Positions 27,301 through 35,728 of a stretch of 64,000 nt of DNA are shown here, in pieces. Every line of letters begins with the position of its first letter. Within the stretch, counting starts at the first letter, position 1. A model generated the notes under the pieces. It did no database searches. It saw only the letters and a program-made list of their open reading frames with translations, and was not told the origin of the DNA. The position numbers were made by a program, and so were the translations under genes. Origin of the DNA: Winogradskyella haliclonae. GTDB lineage: Bacteria > Bacteroidota > Bacteroidia > Flavobacteriales > Flavobacteriaceae. The DNA is taken from contig NZ_BMDQ01000001.1 in NCBI RefSeq assembly GCF_014635865.1, forward strand, positions 186,001 through 250,000, read 5' to 3'.

Positions 27301-28772
27301 GCATTAGCATTTTCCTGCTCTACATAATAGGTGTTATTTGTAGCAATGAGTTTTACATCATGCTTTTTTGCAAATTGGATTAAGACCTGGTTGACACGAT
27401 TTTCGTCCTCTTGATTGTGACGCATCAACTCGATATACAAGTCGTCTTGAAAGGTCTCTTTCCACCAAATCAAAGCTTCTTCAGCTTGTTTTTCTCCAAT
27501 ATTTAAAACCTTACTAGGCACTTCGCCATAAAGATTACCTGTTAAACAAATTAAATCTTGTTTGTAGGTCTCAATAAGAGCTTTGTCTATTCTTGGCACA
27601 TAGTAAAAGCCATTTGTAAATGCAGCTGAAGATAACTTTGCCAGATTGTGATAGCCATTTTTGTTTTTGGCTAATAGTACAATTTGGTAGCCGTTGTCTT
27701 TTCGGGTTTTGTCTTCATGATTCTCGCAAACAAAAAACTCACAGCCAATAATTGGTTTTATGATATTGCCTTTTTTGACTTCTCCTTTTTCTTCTGCTTC
27801 GGCATGTTGTGCTTTTACACTTTTGTTATGATTAGAGACTGCACTTACAAAATGAAATGCGCCCATCATGTTTCCGTGATCCGTCAAAGCTACTGCTGGC
27901 ATGTTTTCATTAGCCGCAGCTGCTACTAAATCCTTTATGCTTATTGTGGATTGAAGAATAGAAAACTGGGAGTGATTGTGTAAATGCACAAAATCTACAT
28001 CTGCAAGTTTTGCTGCACTCTCTTTATTAGTTTCTACAGGAACACTATCAGCTTGTTCTTTCTGAATACGTTCGTTAATCTTTGAGCTCTCACGTTTAAG
28101 ATTAACATGATTAAGCTTTATACCTTCTATTCGCGAAGGATTTGCTTGTGTAAATTCTTCAAAATAATCTGACTGAACATCGAGTTGCTCTTTGGTATAT
28201 TCTCTTCGTCTTACCAACTCCAAAAAACATCGTGTTGTGGCTTCTACATCTGCAGTTGCATTATGTGCTTCGTCAAATGGTGTGTCGAATAAAAATTGAT
28301 GTAATTCTGTTAAGGTCGGGAGTTTATATTTCCCGCCACGACCTCCAGGGATTTGGCACAAGGTTGCTGTATGCTCAGTACAGGTATCTAAAACAGGTAA
28401 TTCCTGTAGCGGATTTGCTATATCACCACGAACATATTCTGCGCCCATGATATTAATATCAAATCCAACATTTTGCCCTACAATAAATTTTGTTTTAGAC
28501 ATCGCAATGTTGAACTTCTCCAAAACTTCGGTTAAAGCGATACCTTGCTCTTGAGCAAGCTCTGTAGAAATACCATGTATTTTCTCGGCATCATAGGGAA
28601 TATTAAATCCGTCAGGTTTTATCAAATAATCTTGATGTTCAATACAATTACCTAGCTCGTCATGCAACTGCCAAGCAATTTGTATAGCTCTTGGCCAGTT
28701 ATCTGTATCCGTTATTGGTGCATTCCAACGCTTGGGCAAACCTGTAGTTTCAGTATCAAAAATTAAATACAT
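24387..28772 (-). CDS. dnaE: DNA polymerase III alpha subunit with fused N-terminal exonuclease
   Basis: 1461 residues, about 300 longer than the usual DnaE. Residues 1-190 form a DnaQ-like 3'-5' exonuclease with DEDDh residues D6, E8 (FDTETTG), D105, H170 and D175. A linker leads to the PHP domain (H263 and H265 in VHLHNH), the polymerase domain with the catalytic PDIDIDFDDE, helix-hairpin-helix regions and an OB fold near the C-terminus (KFGGVVTDVQHR). The fusion puts proofreading on the same chain as synthesis; a fused exonuclease-DnaE is, to my knowledge, common in Bacteroidetes. Not a PolC, which has the exonuclease inserted in the PHP domain. Confidence 0.95.
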   Translation of the reverse strand: MYLIFDTETTGLPKRWNAPITDTDNWPRAIQIAWQLHDELGNCIEHQDYLIKPDGFNIPYDAEKIHGISTELAQEQGIALTEVLEKFNIAMSKTKFIVGQNVGFDINIMGAEYVRGDIANPLQELPVLDTCTEHTATLCQIPGGRGGKYKLPTLTELHQFLFDTPFDEAHNATADVEATTRCFLELVRRREYTKEQLDVQSDYFEEFTQANPSRIEGIKLNHVNLKRESSKINERIQKEQADSVPVETNKESAAKLADVDFVHLHNHSQFSILQSTISIKDLVAAAANENMPAVALTDHGNMMGAFHFVSAVSNHNKSVKAQHAEAEEKGEVKKGNIIKPIIGCEFFVCENHEDKTRKDNGYQIVLLAKNKNGYHNLAKLSSAAFTNGFYYVPRIDKALIETYKQDLICLTGNLYGEVPSKVLNIGEKQAEEALIWWKETFQDDLYIELMRHNQEDENRVNQVLIQFAKKHDVKLIATNNTYYVEQENANAHDILLCVKDGEKQATPIGRGRGYRYGLPNQEYYFKSSEEMKALFRDIPEAIINIDEVVDKVEAYELARDVLLPAFDIPDEFKDEEDNLDGGKRGENAYLKHLTYEGAKKRYGDITPEIKERLDFELSVIQNTGYPGYFLIVEDFIREARNMDVSVGPGRGSAAGSVVAYCLWITNIDPIKYDLLFERFLNPDRISMPDIDIDFDDEGRGRVMQYVIDKYGANQVAQIITYGTMAAKSSIRDTARVLDLPLNEADHIAKLIPNMSKLGKIFGKSEKELAGKFRAEELDKVNQLLNISDGEDLQAETVNQARVLEGSVRNTGIHACGVIITPGDITNYVPVSVAKDSDLYVTQFDNSVVESAGLLKMDFLGLKTLTLIKDTVKIVKAKHGIKLDPENFPLDDEETYALFQRGETVGIFQYESPGMQKHMKHLKPTVFDDLIAMNALYRPGPMEYIPSFIRRKHGEEEIIYDLPETEEYLKETYGITVYQEQVMLLSQKLADFTKGEADVLRKAMGKKQKAVLDKMKPKFISQAAAKGMDEQKLEKIWKDWEAFASYAFNKSHSTCYAWIAYQTAYLKAHYPAEYMAAVLSNNMNDIKSVTFFMEECKRMRLPVLGPSVNESYYKFSVNKDNAVRFGMGAIKGVGHGAVKTIVQNRKEDGNYKSIFDLAKRIDLRAANKKSFEGLANAGGFDCFEDTHRAQYFAHDADGITFLEKAMKYGVKHQENENSAQVSLFGEASGVEIAEPQVPPCEDWGTMEKLSREKEVVGIYISGHPLDDFKIEMKSFCNSVVADFNDLEAAVNQNLKFGGVVTDVQHRISKQGKGWAIFTIEDYTDSFDFRIFGEDYLKFRHFLVQNSFVHVQAFVKEGWVNRDTGKKGEPRIQFNNFQLLHDVMDTYAKKLSVQLDINELKENTVQDLEEMFKMHQGTNSLNFIVYDSEDKIKLSMPSRKQKVKISQELLNALTENDIKYKLN

Positions 28773-28892
28773 GTGCAGTTAAATCGTTTTTTATTGAGCT
28801 ATAACCTCTAAAAAAATCCAAAGAAATTTAGCATATAAACTTACATAGAATTTCTACTTTTTTAAACTAAAGTTATAAACACTTGTAAACAA

Positions 28893-28919
28893 AAAAAGCC
28901 ACGCAATGCGTGGCTTTTT
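28893..28919. terminator. Terminator between the TSP3 lipoprotein and dnaE
   Basis: AAAAAGCCACGC and GCGTGGCTTTTT pair around a very short AAT loop region (28893-28919), with T-runs on both strands. It lies just past the end of the minus-strand lipoprotein gene at 28935. Confidence 0.88.
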
Positions 28920-28934
28920 CTATACTTATTTTTT

Positions 28935-30008
28935 TTAATTCTGAAGATAATCTGGCGTACCATCCATATCTGTATCTAGCGCATCACTAGGGTCACCATC
29001 TCCATTTGGGTCAGGGTTTTCATTAATTGTCAGAATACCATCACCGTCATCGTCATTATCTAAAGAATTTATAATGCCATCACCATCAGTATCAAGTGGT
29101 GTAAATGGATCTTCAAATTGAGTTAAAATACCATCATTATCATCATCTCTTTCTAAATGATTTGGGATACCATCACCATCAGAATCACCTATATCTAAAA
29201 TTGTTAGTAGGCCATCATTGTCATCATCATCATCTAAATAATTAGGAGTACCATCCATATCTGTATCATCATTATCTAAATTACCATCCATATCTACATC
29301 TTCAAATGAGTTTGGTATACCATCTCCATCATCGTCATTACAATCAATAGTATCTAAAATTGCTTGAATATCGCCACTGGCATCACCGCATGATAACAGT
29401 TGTATTTCTAGAGCTGCTTCCAATTGCGAACATAAAGATGTACTTGGGGCTCCTCCCATAACTTGGGTCTGCAACATTGCAACAACATCTGTTGCTAGTG
29501 CACAAGTTGTTCCGCCTGTTGTTTCAGATATGTTTTGAAGTATTGGAACCCGAAAAAACACACCATCAATAAAGTTTACTGAATTTAATCCATCTGCTGT
29601 AAATGCATTAAACCAAAATTCTCCCGTAGCTGTATTATTCACCAAATCTACATTCGTGATTGTTATTAAACCATCAGAAGTAAATTGCACTGGAGGTGGA
29701 TTTGGCGCTTGATTGTTTAATGTAGAGTATACTGTTCCGTCTGCTGCTGTATACCTTGCTTCACTTTGATTAGTGCCTCCTAAAGGATAATCTCCTGCAT
29801 CTGTTCTGGTTGTAAAAAGCAAAAGTGTTTCTGTACCTCTAATTGCTCTAATAACTAATCCGCCATCTTGAGTAGCAGCACTAAAAGCAACACCTCTCCA
29901 TGATTGACTTTCAAAATTTGCTTGTACAGCAGGGTTATTAAACTCTACATCATCAGCACAGCCAAAAAATATAGAAACCAGTAACACTAAAAGTAGATTC
30001 TTATTCAT
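28935..30008 (-). CDS. Lipoprotein with thrombospondin type 3-like calcium repeats
   Basis: 357 residues with a lipobox (SIFFGC, C17). The N-terminal half (about 25-160) looks like a DUF6252-type beta domain: SWRGVAFSAATQDG and DYPLGGTNQSEARYT. The C-terminal third is an acidic array of DxDxDG units (DDDGDGIPN, DSDGDGIPN, DTDGDGIIN, DDDGDGILT), i.e. calcium-binding TSP3 repeats. Such lipoproteins are usually displayed on the outer membrane. Single-gene unit. The binding partner is unknown. Confidence 0.85.
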   Translation of the reverse strand: MNKNLLLVLLVSIFFGCADDVEFNNPAVQANFESQSWRGVAFSAATQDGGLVIRAIRGTETLLLFTTRTDAGDYPLGGTNQSEARYTAADGTVYSTLNNQAPNPPPVQFTSDGLITITNVDLVNNTATGEFWFNAFTADGLNSVNFIDGVFFRVPILQNISETTGGTTCALATDVVAMLQTQVMGGAPSTSLCSQLEAALEIQLLSCGDASGDIQAILDTIDCNDDDGDGIPNSFEDVDMDGNLDNDDTDMDGTPNYLDDDDDNDGLLTILDIGDSDGDGIPNHLERDDDNDGILTQFEDPFTPLDTDGDGIINSLDNDDDGDGILTINENPDPNGDGDPSDALDTDMDGTPDYLQN

Positions 30009-30101
30009 TTTTAATTACTTTAAAAATATCTATGTTTACAACGTTTGATTGCCGTCAAAAGTATATTATTTTTTTGAGATTTCTTTATATAATATAAAGT
30101 C

Positions 30102-30130
30102 TTGAAAATTAAAAAAATATACTATCTTTG
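30102..30130 (+). promoter_or_regulatory. Flavobacterial promoter of rpsP
   Basis: TTG at 30102-30104, an 18-base spacer and TATCTTTG at 30123-30130 match the Bacteroidetes sigma consensus TTG-N17..23-TAnnTTTG. The transcript would begin about 40 bases before rpsP. Its leader contains a small hairpin GAGGT/ACCTC (30148-30162). Confidence 0.8.
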
Positions 30131-30177
30131 CGCCCTCATTAATAACAGAGGTCGAGAACCTCACCTAATTAATTATT

Positions 30178-30678
30178 ATGCCTGTAAAAATCAGATTACA
30201 AAGACACGGTAAAAAAGGAAAACCTTTTTATTGGATTGTAGCGGCAGATGCTCGCTCAAAAAGAGATGGTAGATACCTAGAGAAATTAGGAATTTACAAT
30301 CCAAATAGTAACCCGGCAACTATCGAATTAGATGTTGATGGTGCTGTTAAATGGTTAGATAACGGAGCACAACCAACAGATACAGCGAGAGCTATTTTAT
30401 CTTATAAAGGTGCTTTATTAAAGAAGCATTTAGCTGGTGGTGTTAAAAAAGGAGCTTTAACTGAAGAACAAGCACAAGCAAAGTTTGATGCTTGGTTAGA
30501 AGAAAAAGCAGCTAAAGTTCAAGCAAAAGCGGATGGCTTATCTAAAGCAGATGCTGAGGCAAGAGCTAAAGCATTAGAAGCTGAAAAAGCAGTTAACGAT
30601 GCACGTATCGCAGCGGCTACTCCTGTAGTTGAAGAAGAAGTTGCAGAAGAAACTACAGCATCTAACGAAGAAGAATAA
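30178..30678 (+). CDS. rpsP: Ribosomal protein bS16 with C-terminal extension
   Basis: 166 residues. Residues 1-80 are canonical S16 (MPVKIRLQRHGKKGKPFYWIV, RDGRYLEKLGIYNP), part of the 30S body. The remainder, roughly 85 residues, is an Ala/Lys/Glu-rich helical tail ending with several glutamates; ordinary bS16 has about 80-90 residues. A terminator follows before rimM, so read-through must feed the downstream genes or rimM has its own promoter. Confidence 0.95.
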   Translation: MPVKIRLQRHGKKGKPFYWIVAADARSKRDGRYLEKLGIYNPNSNPATIELDVDGAVKWLDNGAQPTDTARAILSYKGALLKKHLAGGVKKGALTEEQAQAKFDAWLEEKAAKVQAKADGLSKADAEARAKALEAEKAVNDARIAAATPVVEEEVAEETTASNEEE

Positions 30679-30699
30679 AAAAATTATTTTTATACTTTT

Positions 30700-30731
30700 A
30701 AACCCAGACGTTTAAACGCCTGGGTTTTTTT
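30700..30731 (+). terminator. Terminator after rpsP
   Basis: AAACCCAG (30700-30707) pairs with CTGGGTTT (30720-30727), with an inner CGTTT/AAACG stem and one mismatch, and a T-run to 30731. It ends 15 bases before rimM and may act as an attenuator within an rpsP-rimM unit. Confidence 0.8.
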
Positions 30732-30746
30732 ATTTCAATTATTCTT

Positions 30747-31274
30747 ATGAAAAAAGACGATTGTTTTTACTTAGGGAAAATAGTAAAGAAATATAGTTTT
30801 AAAGGTGAGCTTTTAGCTAAACTCGATACGGATGAGCCTGATTTATATGATAATCTGGATGCTATTTTTATAGACCTAAGAGGGAATCTTGTGCCTTTTT
30901 TTATTGAAACATCTCAATTACATAAATCCGATTTATTACGATTAAAGCTTGAAGATGTTGATAACGAAGCTGATGCAGATGCGCTTTTAAAATCTGACCT
31001 TTACCTTCCTTTAGACTTACTCCCAAAACTTGAAGGCAACAAATTTTATTTTCATGAGGTTATTGGTTTTACAATGAATGATGAAAATTTTGGTGAGGTT
31101 GGGAAAATTGTAGGCGTCAATGACAGTACCGCTCAAGCTTTATTTGAAGTTGACAGAAACGGTATTGAAATTCTTATTCCTATGAATGATGAATTTATCG
31201 TCAAAATAGACAAAGACAATAAAACTGTTATGGTAAATACACCTGAGGGATTAATAGATTTATACCTTTCTTAA
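30747..31274 (+). CDS. rimM: Ribosome maturation factor RimM
   Basis: 175 residues. The N-terminal RimM barrel begins with CFYLGKIVKKYSFKGELL and the C-terminal PRC barrel carries FYFHEVIGFTM and the closing VNTPEGLIDLY. RimM assists 16S rRNA 3' domain processing and binds S19. The position after rpsP is conserved across bacteria. The stop is followed 2 bases later by the next gene. Confidence 0.94.
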   Translation: MKKDDCFYLGKIVKKYSFKGELLAKLDTDEPDLYDNLDAIFIDLRGNLVPFFIETSQLHKSDLLRLKLEDVDNEADADALLKSDLYLPLDLLPKLEGNKFYFHEVIGFTMNDENFGEVGKIVGVNDSTAQALFEVDRNGIEILIPMNDEFIVKIDKDNKTVMVNTPEGLIDLYLS

Positions 31275-31276
31275 TA

Positions 31277-31993
31277 GTGAGCTCCAAGCCTTTCAAATTC
31301 AAAGAATTTACCGTTAATCAAGACCGTTGTGCTATGAAAATTGGTACAGATGGTGTTTTACTTGGTGCATGGACATCTATTGAGAATCGTCCATTTTCAG
31401 TTTTAGATATTGGTACTGGGACAGGAATCTTATCATTAATGTTGGCACAAAGAAGCAATGCACAACTCATAGAAGCTATAGAAATAGATGCGGATGCATT
31501 TGAACAATGTGCAGATAATTTTGAAAATTCACCTTGGGGTGACAGGTTATTTTGTTATCATGCTTCACTATTAGAGTATGTTGAAGAAGTTGATGATAAA
31601 TACGACACTATTATTTGTAATCCGCCATTTTATTCTGAAAACTATAAAACAGAAACTATTTCTAGAGATTTGGCCAGATTTACAGACGCTATGCCTTTTG
31701 AGCATTTAATATATGCTGCTTCTCAATTGCTATCTATAAGTGGATTATTCTCTGTTATCATTCCGTATAAAGAGGAAAAAGACTTTATTAAACTTGCATC
31801 TAAAGTAAATTTATTTCCAAAACGTATTCTTCATGTAAGAGGAAATCCCGAAGCAGATATTAAACGTAGTTTAATCGAATTCTCATTTCAAAACACAACT
31901 ATAGAAACTTCAGAATTAATTATCGAAAACGGAAGACACAATTACACAGAAGGTTATATAAATCTTACCAAAGATTTCTACCTTAAAATGTAA
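31277..31993 (+). CDS. trmN6: tRNA1(Val) (adenine37-N6)-methyltransferase
   Basis: 238 residues from a GTG start at 31277. This start keeps the conserved FKFKEFTVNQDRCAMKIGTDG segment; the first in-frame ATG would cut that motif in half. A class I SAM methyltransferase fold has DIGTGTGILSLML and the N6-adenine motif NPPFY. It modifies A37 in tRNA1Val in related proteins. The start is 2 bases after the rimM stop, hence translational coupling. Confidence 0.87.
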   Translation: MSSKPFKFKEFTVNQDRCAMKIGTDGVLLGAWTSIENRPFSVLDIGTGTGILSLMLAQRSNAQLIEAIEIDADAFEQCADNFENSPWGDRLFCYHASLLEYVEEVDDKYDTIICNPPFYSENYKTETISRDLARFTDAMPFEHLIYAASQLLSISGLFSVIIPYKEEKDFIKLASKVNLFPKRILHVRGNPEADIKRSLIEFSFQNTTIETSELIIENGRHNYTEGYINLTKDFYLKM

Positions 31994-32001
31994 TGTATTG
32001 G

Positions 32002-32032
32002 TTGTCCACTGCAAACGTTTTCGTTACATTTG
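32002..32032 (+). promoter_or_regulatory. Flavobacterial promoter of the glutaryl-CoA dehydrogenase gene
   Basis: TTG at 32002-32004 and TACATTTG at 32025-32032 with a 20-base spacer fit the TTG-N17..23-TAnnTTTG consensus. It lies 75-106 bases before the start codon at 32108. Confidence 0.72.
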
Positions 32033-32107
32033 ACCCATAATAGGTATTTAAAAAAAATCTAAGTATCCATTACTATTTTTCAGCTAAGTATTTAAACGTA
32101 TTTTATA

Positions 32108-33286
32108 ATGAAACCAGACGTATTTGAAGCTCCAGATTATTATAATCTTGATGATTTATTCTCAGAAGAACATAAACTAGTTCGTGACGCTGCTCGCGAA
32201 TGGGTAAAACGTGACATATCTCCAATAATTGAAGATGCTGCTCAGAAAGCAGAATTTCCAAAATCCATTATTGGCGGATTGGCCGAAATAGGTGCTTTTG
32301 GACCTTACATTCCCGAAGAATATGGTGGCGCAGGATTAGACCAAATTTCTTATGGCTTAATCATGCAGGAGATTGAGCGTGGCGATTCTGGTGTAAGAAG
32401 TACAGCTTCTGTACAATCGTCTTTAGTCATGTATCCTATTTGGAAATATGGCACTGAAGAGCAACGCAAAAAATACCTGCCAAAATTGGCCACTGGAGAA
32501 TGGATGGGAAGTTTTGGATTAACAGAACCTGACCATGGTAGTAATCCTGGTGGCATGACCACCAATTTTAAAGATATGGGAGATCATTATCTTTTAAATG
32601 GTGCAAAAATGTGGATTTCAAATTCGCCATTTTGCAATGTAGCTGTGGTTTGGGCAAAGAACGAAGAAGGTCGTATCCACGGCCTTATTGTAGAACGCGG
32701 AATGGAAGGATTTTCTACGCCTGAGACACATAACAAATGGTCTTTAAGAGCTTCTGCAACTGGAGAGCTTATTTTCGATAATGTCAAAGTCCCAAAAGAG
32801 AACTTATTGCCAAACAAATCTGGTTTGGGAGCACCTCTTGGATGTTTGGACTCTGCGCGTTATGGTATTGCTTGGGGCGCAATTGGTGCCGCTATGGATT
32901 GTTATGACACGGCATTAAGATATAGTAAAGAACGTATACAATTTGGCAAACCTATTGGACAGTTTCAGCTTCAGCAAAAGAAATTGGCCGAGATGATTAC
33001 TGAGATTACCAAAGCGCAATTATTAGCTTTTCGTTTAGGGCAATTAAAAAATGAAAATAGAGCCACATCAGCACAAATCTCTATGGCAAAGCGTAATAAT
33101 GTGGAGATGGCCATTAAAATTGCTCGCGAAGCTAGACAAATGTTAGGTGGTATGGGCATCAGTGGAGAATATAGTATTATGCGCCATATGATGAATCTAG
33201 AAAGTGTAATTACTTACGAAGGCACACACGATATACATCTACTAATTACCGGTTTAGACGTTACGGGTTTAAATGCATTTAAATAA
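32108..33286 (+). CDS. gcdH: Glutaryl-CoA dehydrogenase (acyl-CoA dehydrogenase family)
   Basis: 392 residues, the normal length. The enzyme oxidises and decarboxylates glutaryl-CoA to crotonyl-CoA with FAD and an electron-transfer flavoprotein, in lysine and tryptophan degradation. Glutaryl-specific marks include GVRSTASVQSSLVM, which carries the arginine that binds the glutaryl carboxylate, and the catalytic base E371 in YEGTHDIH. ETF genes are not in the window. It has its own promoter and terminator. Saccharopine dehydrogenase at 54178 is compatible with lysine catabolism, but the link between the two is inference. Confidence 0.9.
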   Translation: MKPDVFEAPDYYNLDDLFSEEHKLVRDAAREWVKRDISPIIEDAAQKAEFPKSIIGGLAEIGAFGPYIPEEYGGAGLDQISYGLIMQEIERGDSGVRSTASVQSSLVMYPIWKYGTEEQRKKYLPKLATGEWMGSFGLTEPDHGSNPGGMTTNFKDMGDHYLLNGAKMWISNSPFCNVAVVWAKNEEGRIHGLIVERGMEGFSTPETHNKWSLRASATGELIFDNVKVPKENLLPNKSGLGAPLGCLDSARYGIAWGAIGAAMDCYDTALRYSKERIQFGKPIGQFQLQQKKLAEMITEITKAQLLAFRLGQLKNENRATSAQISMAKRNNVEMAIKIAREARQMLGGMGISGEYSIMRHMMNLESVITYEGTHDIHLLITGLDVTGLNAFK

Positions 33287-33318
33287 GTCTCTAAACGATT
33301 TTTTAAAATATAATATTG

Positions 33319-33351
33319 AAAATGCTTCATCTCATCATGAAGCATTTTTTT
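33319..33351 (+). terminator. Terminator after the glutaryl-CoA dehydrogenase gene
   Basis: AAAATGCTTCAT (33319-33330) pairs perfectly with ATGAAGCATTTT (33337-33348) around CTCATC, and is followed by a T-run. It lies 17 bases before the start of the metallophosphoesterase gene. Confidence 0.87.
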
Positions 33352-33367
33352 ATTTACATTTACTACC

Positions 33368-34267
33368 ATGTTTTCAGCAAAAAAACGATTAGATAAAGCT
33401 TACAATGAAGCGAAAGTCATTTTTTTTAATGACTCTAGTAAATATATCTTATTTAGTGATTGTCATCGTGGCGATAATAGCTTTGCTGATGATTTTGCCA
33501 ATAACAGAAATATCTATTTTCATGCGTTAAAACATTACTATAATGAAGGCTTTAATTATGCTGAATTAGGTGACGGTGATGAACTATGGGAAAATCTTTC
33601 ATTTGAATCTATCCTGCATGCGCACAAAAATGTTTATATGCTCATGAAACAATTTCATGATGAAGGCAGATTACATATGATATGGGGGAATCATGATATG
33701 GTGTATCGTAATCAGAATTACGTTAACAAACACCTAAACACCTATTTTGATGCAAAAACTGGCGAAAACAAAGACTTGTTTTGCGACATTACATACCATG
33801 AAGGTATCGTTTTAAAGCATTCTGAAACTAGTCAAGAATTATTTCTATGTCATGGTCATCAAGCAGATTGGTGGAATTATTTGTTTTGGAAAGTCAGCCG
33901 TTTTATGGTACGCGTGCTCTGGAAACCATTGAATGTTATGGGTATTGCAGACCCTACAAGTCCAGCCAAAAATTATAAGGAACTTATAAAAGTTGAACGG
34001 CGTACTAAAAAGTGGATCACAGAAAATAACAACTTAGTTACCATAGCTGGGCATACACATAGACCGCGTTTTCCTGAACCTGGCGATATCGCTTTTTTTA
34101 ATGACGGTAGCTGTGTCCATCCGAGAAGCATCACTGGTCTTGAAATCGAAAATGGCGCGATCTCACTTATAAAATGGCAAATTGCTACTGCCGATGATGG
34201 TACGCTAAAAATTGTACGAATCCTTTTAGAAGGACCAACAAAGTTAATGGATTATAAAACTGAGTAA
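33368..34267 (+). CDS. Calcineurin-like metallophosphoesterase
   Basis: 299 residues. Metal-site motifs are in the usual order: DCHRGD (D-x-H), GDGDELWE (GDxxD-like), WGNHD (GNHD), LCHGHQ and GHTHRPRF (GHxH). The closing FNDGSCVHPRSITGLEI segment is typical of UDP-2,3-diacylglucosamine hydrolase-like or general phosphoesterases, but the substrate cannot be fixed. Its end abuts the convergent ferredoxin gene with no gap. Confidence 0.85.
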   Translation: MFSAKKRLDKAYNEAKVIFFNDSSKYILFSDCHRGDNSFADDFANNRNIYFHALKHYYNEGFNYAELGDGDELWENLSFESILHAHKNVYMLMKQFHDEGRLHMIWGNHDMVYRNQNYVNKHLNTYFDAKTGENKDLFCDITYHEGIVLKHSETSQELFLCHGHQADWWNYLFWKVSRFMVRVLWKPLNVMGIADPTSPAKNYKELIKVERRTKKWITENNNLVTIAGHTHRPRFPEPGDIAFFNDGSCVHPRSITGLEIENGAISLIKWQIATADDGTLKIVRILLEGPTKLMDYKTE

Positions 34268-34603
34268 TTAACTCTCAGGCGCCAGTTCTACTTCTAAACC
34301 TTCAAGTTCTGGTGAAATATGTATTTGGCATCCTAAACGACTATTATCTTTTACATAGAACGCTTCAGAAAGCATCGCCTCTTCATCGTCCAGCATTTCT
34401 GGTAAGCTATGTTCGGAATTGACATAACATTGGCAAGATGCGCACATGGCCATACCTCCGCAAACACCAATAGTACCTTCTGGAGCAAGCTCATAACTAC
34501 GAACCACCTCCATCAAATTCATAGCCATATCTGTAGGTGCTTCGATATAATGTTTTACACCATCACGATCAATAATTGTAATATTTATATCACTACTATC
34601 CAT
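34268..34603 (-). CDS. [2Fe-2S] ferredoxin, adrenodoxin-type
   Basis: 111 residues. Cluster ligands are C48, C54, C57 (CGGMAMCASC) and C92 (RLGCQI), the spacing of vertebrate-type or Isc ferredoxins. The acidic DDEEAML segment is a typical partner-binding face. The start overlaps by 1 base the stop of the ferredoxin reductase gene, so the pair forms an electron-transfer unit. Confidence 0.92.
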   Translation of the reverse strand: MDSSDINITIIDRDGVKHYIEAPTDMAMNLMEVVRSYELAPEGTIGVCGGMAMCASCQCYVNSEHSLPEMLDDEEAMLSEAFYVKDNSRLGCQIHISPELEGLEVELAPES

Positions 34604-35658
34604 TAATCAATTGTTTTTACCACAGCTTTAGGTGCTTCTTTTCGCGTACCATCAAAACCATCAATACCAGCTACAGTTGTGTACTTTAAAACGTAGCGTT
34701 TTCCTGGATTTATAATTTTATAAGCTGCTTGACACATTAATGTCGCTTCATGAAAACCACAAAGAATCAGTTTTAATTTTCCAGGATATATATTTCCATC
34801 ACCAATGGCAAAAATACCTGGAATATTAGTTTGGTAATCTAACGCATTATTAACTTTAATAGCATTTTTTTCAATCTCTAATCCCCAATTGGCTATTGGC
34901 CCTAATTTAGGTGATAACCCAAAAAGTGGAATAAAATGATCTGTCTCTAAAGTAAATGGCGCTTCATCTTTTTTAGTGATTTCTAGTGCTTCAACCTTAT
35001 CATCACCAATAATCGCAGTGATTTCTGCAGGTGTAATTAGATTAATCTTTCCAGAATTTTTTAATTCTTGAACTTTTTCAACAGAATCTAAATGTCCTCT
35101 AAACTCATTACGTCTATGTACCAAAGTGACACTTTTTGCGACATCAGCTAAAAAGATACTCCAATCTAATGCAGAATCGCCACCACCAGCAATGATGACA
35201 TTTTTACCACGATAGAGTTCAGGTTCTTTGATGATGTATTCTACACCTTTATCTTCAAAATCTGTAATATTATCTAGTAAGGGTTTGCGAGGCTCAAAAC
35301 TTCCCAATCCGCTTGCAATAGCAACAACAGGTGCTTGATGTTTGGTCCCTTTATTGGTTGTAACAATAAATGTTCCGTCGTCTTGCTTATCTATGGTTTC
35401 TGCACGTTCTCCTAATGTAAATCCTGGCTCAAACTGCTTGCACTGCTCTAGTAACTTATCTGTTAAATCCCCAGCTAAAATTTCTGGGTATGCAGGGATA
35501 TCGTAAATCGGCTTTTTGGGATATATCTCAGAGCACTGTCCTCCTGGTTGCGGTAATGCATCAATAAGATGACATTTAAGTTTAAGTAAACCTGCCTCAA
35601 AAACGGCAAAAAGCCCTGTTGGGCCAGCACCGATAATAATTATATCTGTTGTAATCAT
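34603..35658 (-). CDS. Ferredoxin-NADP+ reductase, thioredoxin-reductase-like type
   Basis: 351 residues. The N-terminal FAD motif is IIIGAGPTGLFA and the NADPH-binding motif IIAGGGDSALDW. The thioredoxin-reductase CxxC is absent, which separates this from TrxB and fits the Bacillus YumC/Chlorobium-type FNR. GIFAIGDGNIYPGK is the family's second FAD motif. Coupled to the ferredoxin, it should feed electrons from NADPH to Fe-S or other biosynthetic enzymes. Confidence 0.9.
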   Translation of the reverse strand: MITTDIIIIGAGPTGLFAVFEAGLLKLKCHLIDALPQPGGQCSEIYPKKPIYDIPAYPEILAGDLTDKLLEQCKQFEPGFTLGERAETIDKQDDGTFIVTTNKGTKHQAPVVAIASGLGSFEPRKPLLDNITDFEDKGVEYIIKEPELYRGKNVIIAGGGDSALDWSIFLADVAKSVTLVHRRNEFRGHLDSVEKVQELKNSGKINLITPAEITAIIGDDKVEALEITKKDEAPFTLETDHFIPLFGLSPKLGPIANWGLEIEKNAIKVNNALDYQTNIPGIFAIGDGNIYPGKLKLILCGFHEATLMCQAAYKIINPGKRYVLKYTTVAGIDGFDGTRKEAPKAVVKTID

Positions 35659-35728
35659 TGAATTGTAATAATTAAAAGCAAAACTAATACTATGCTTCTT
35701 TTCAGAATGTGATAAAAGTCATTTTAAA

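Noticed and set aside
34603-35658. Annotation as thioredoxin reductase
   Set aside because: No CxxC redox motif is present, and the gene is coupled to a ferredoxin.
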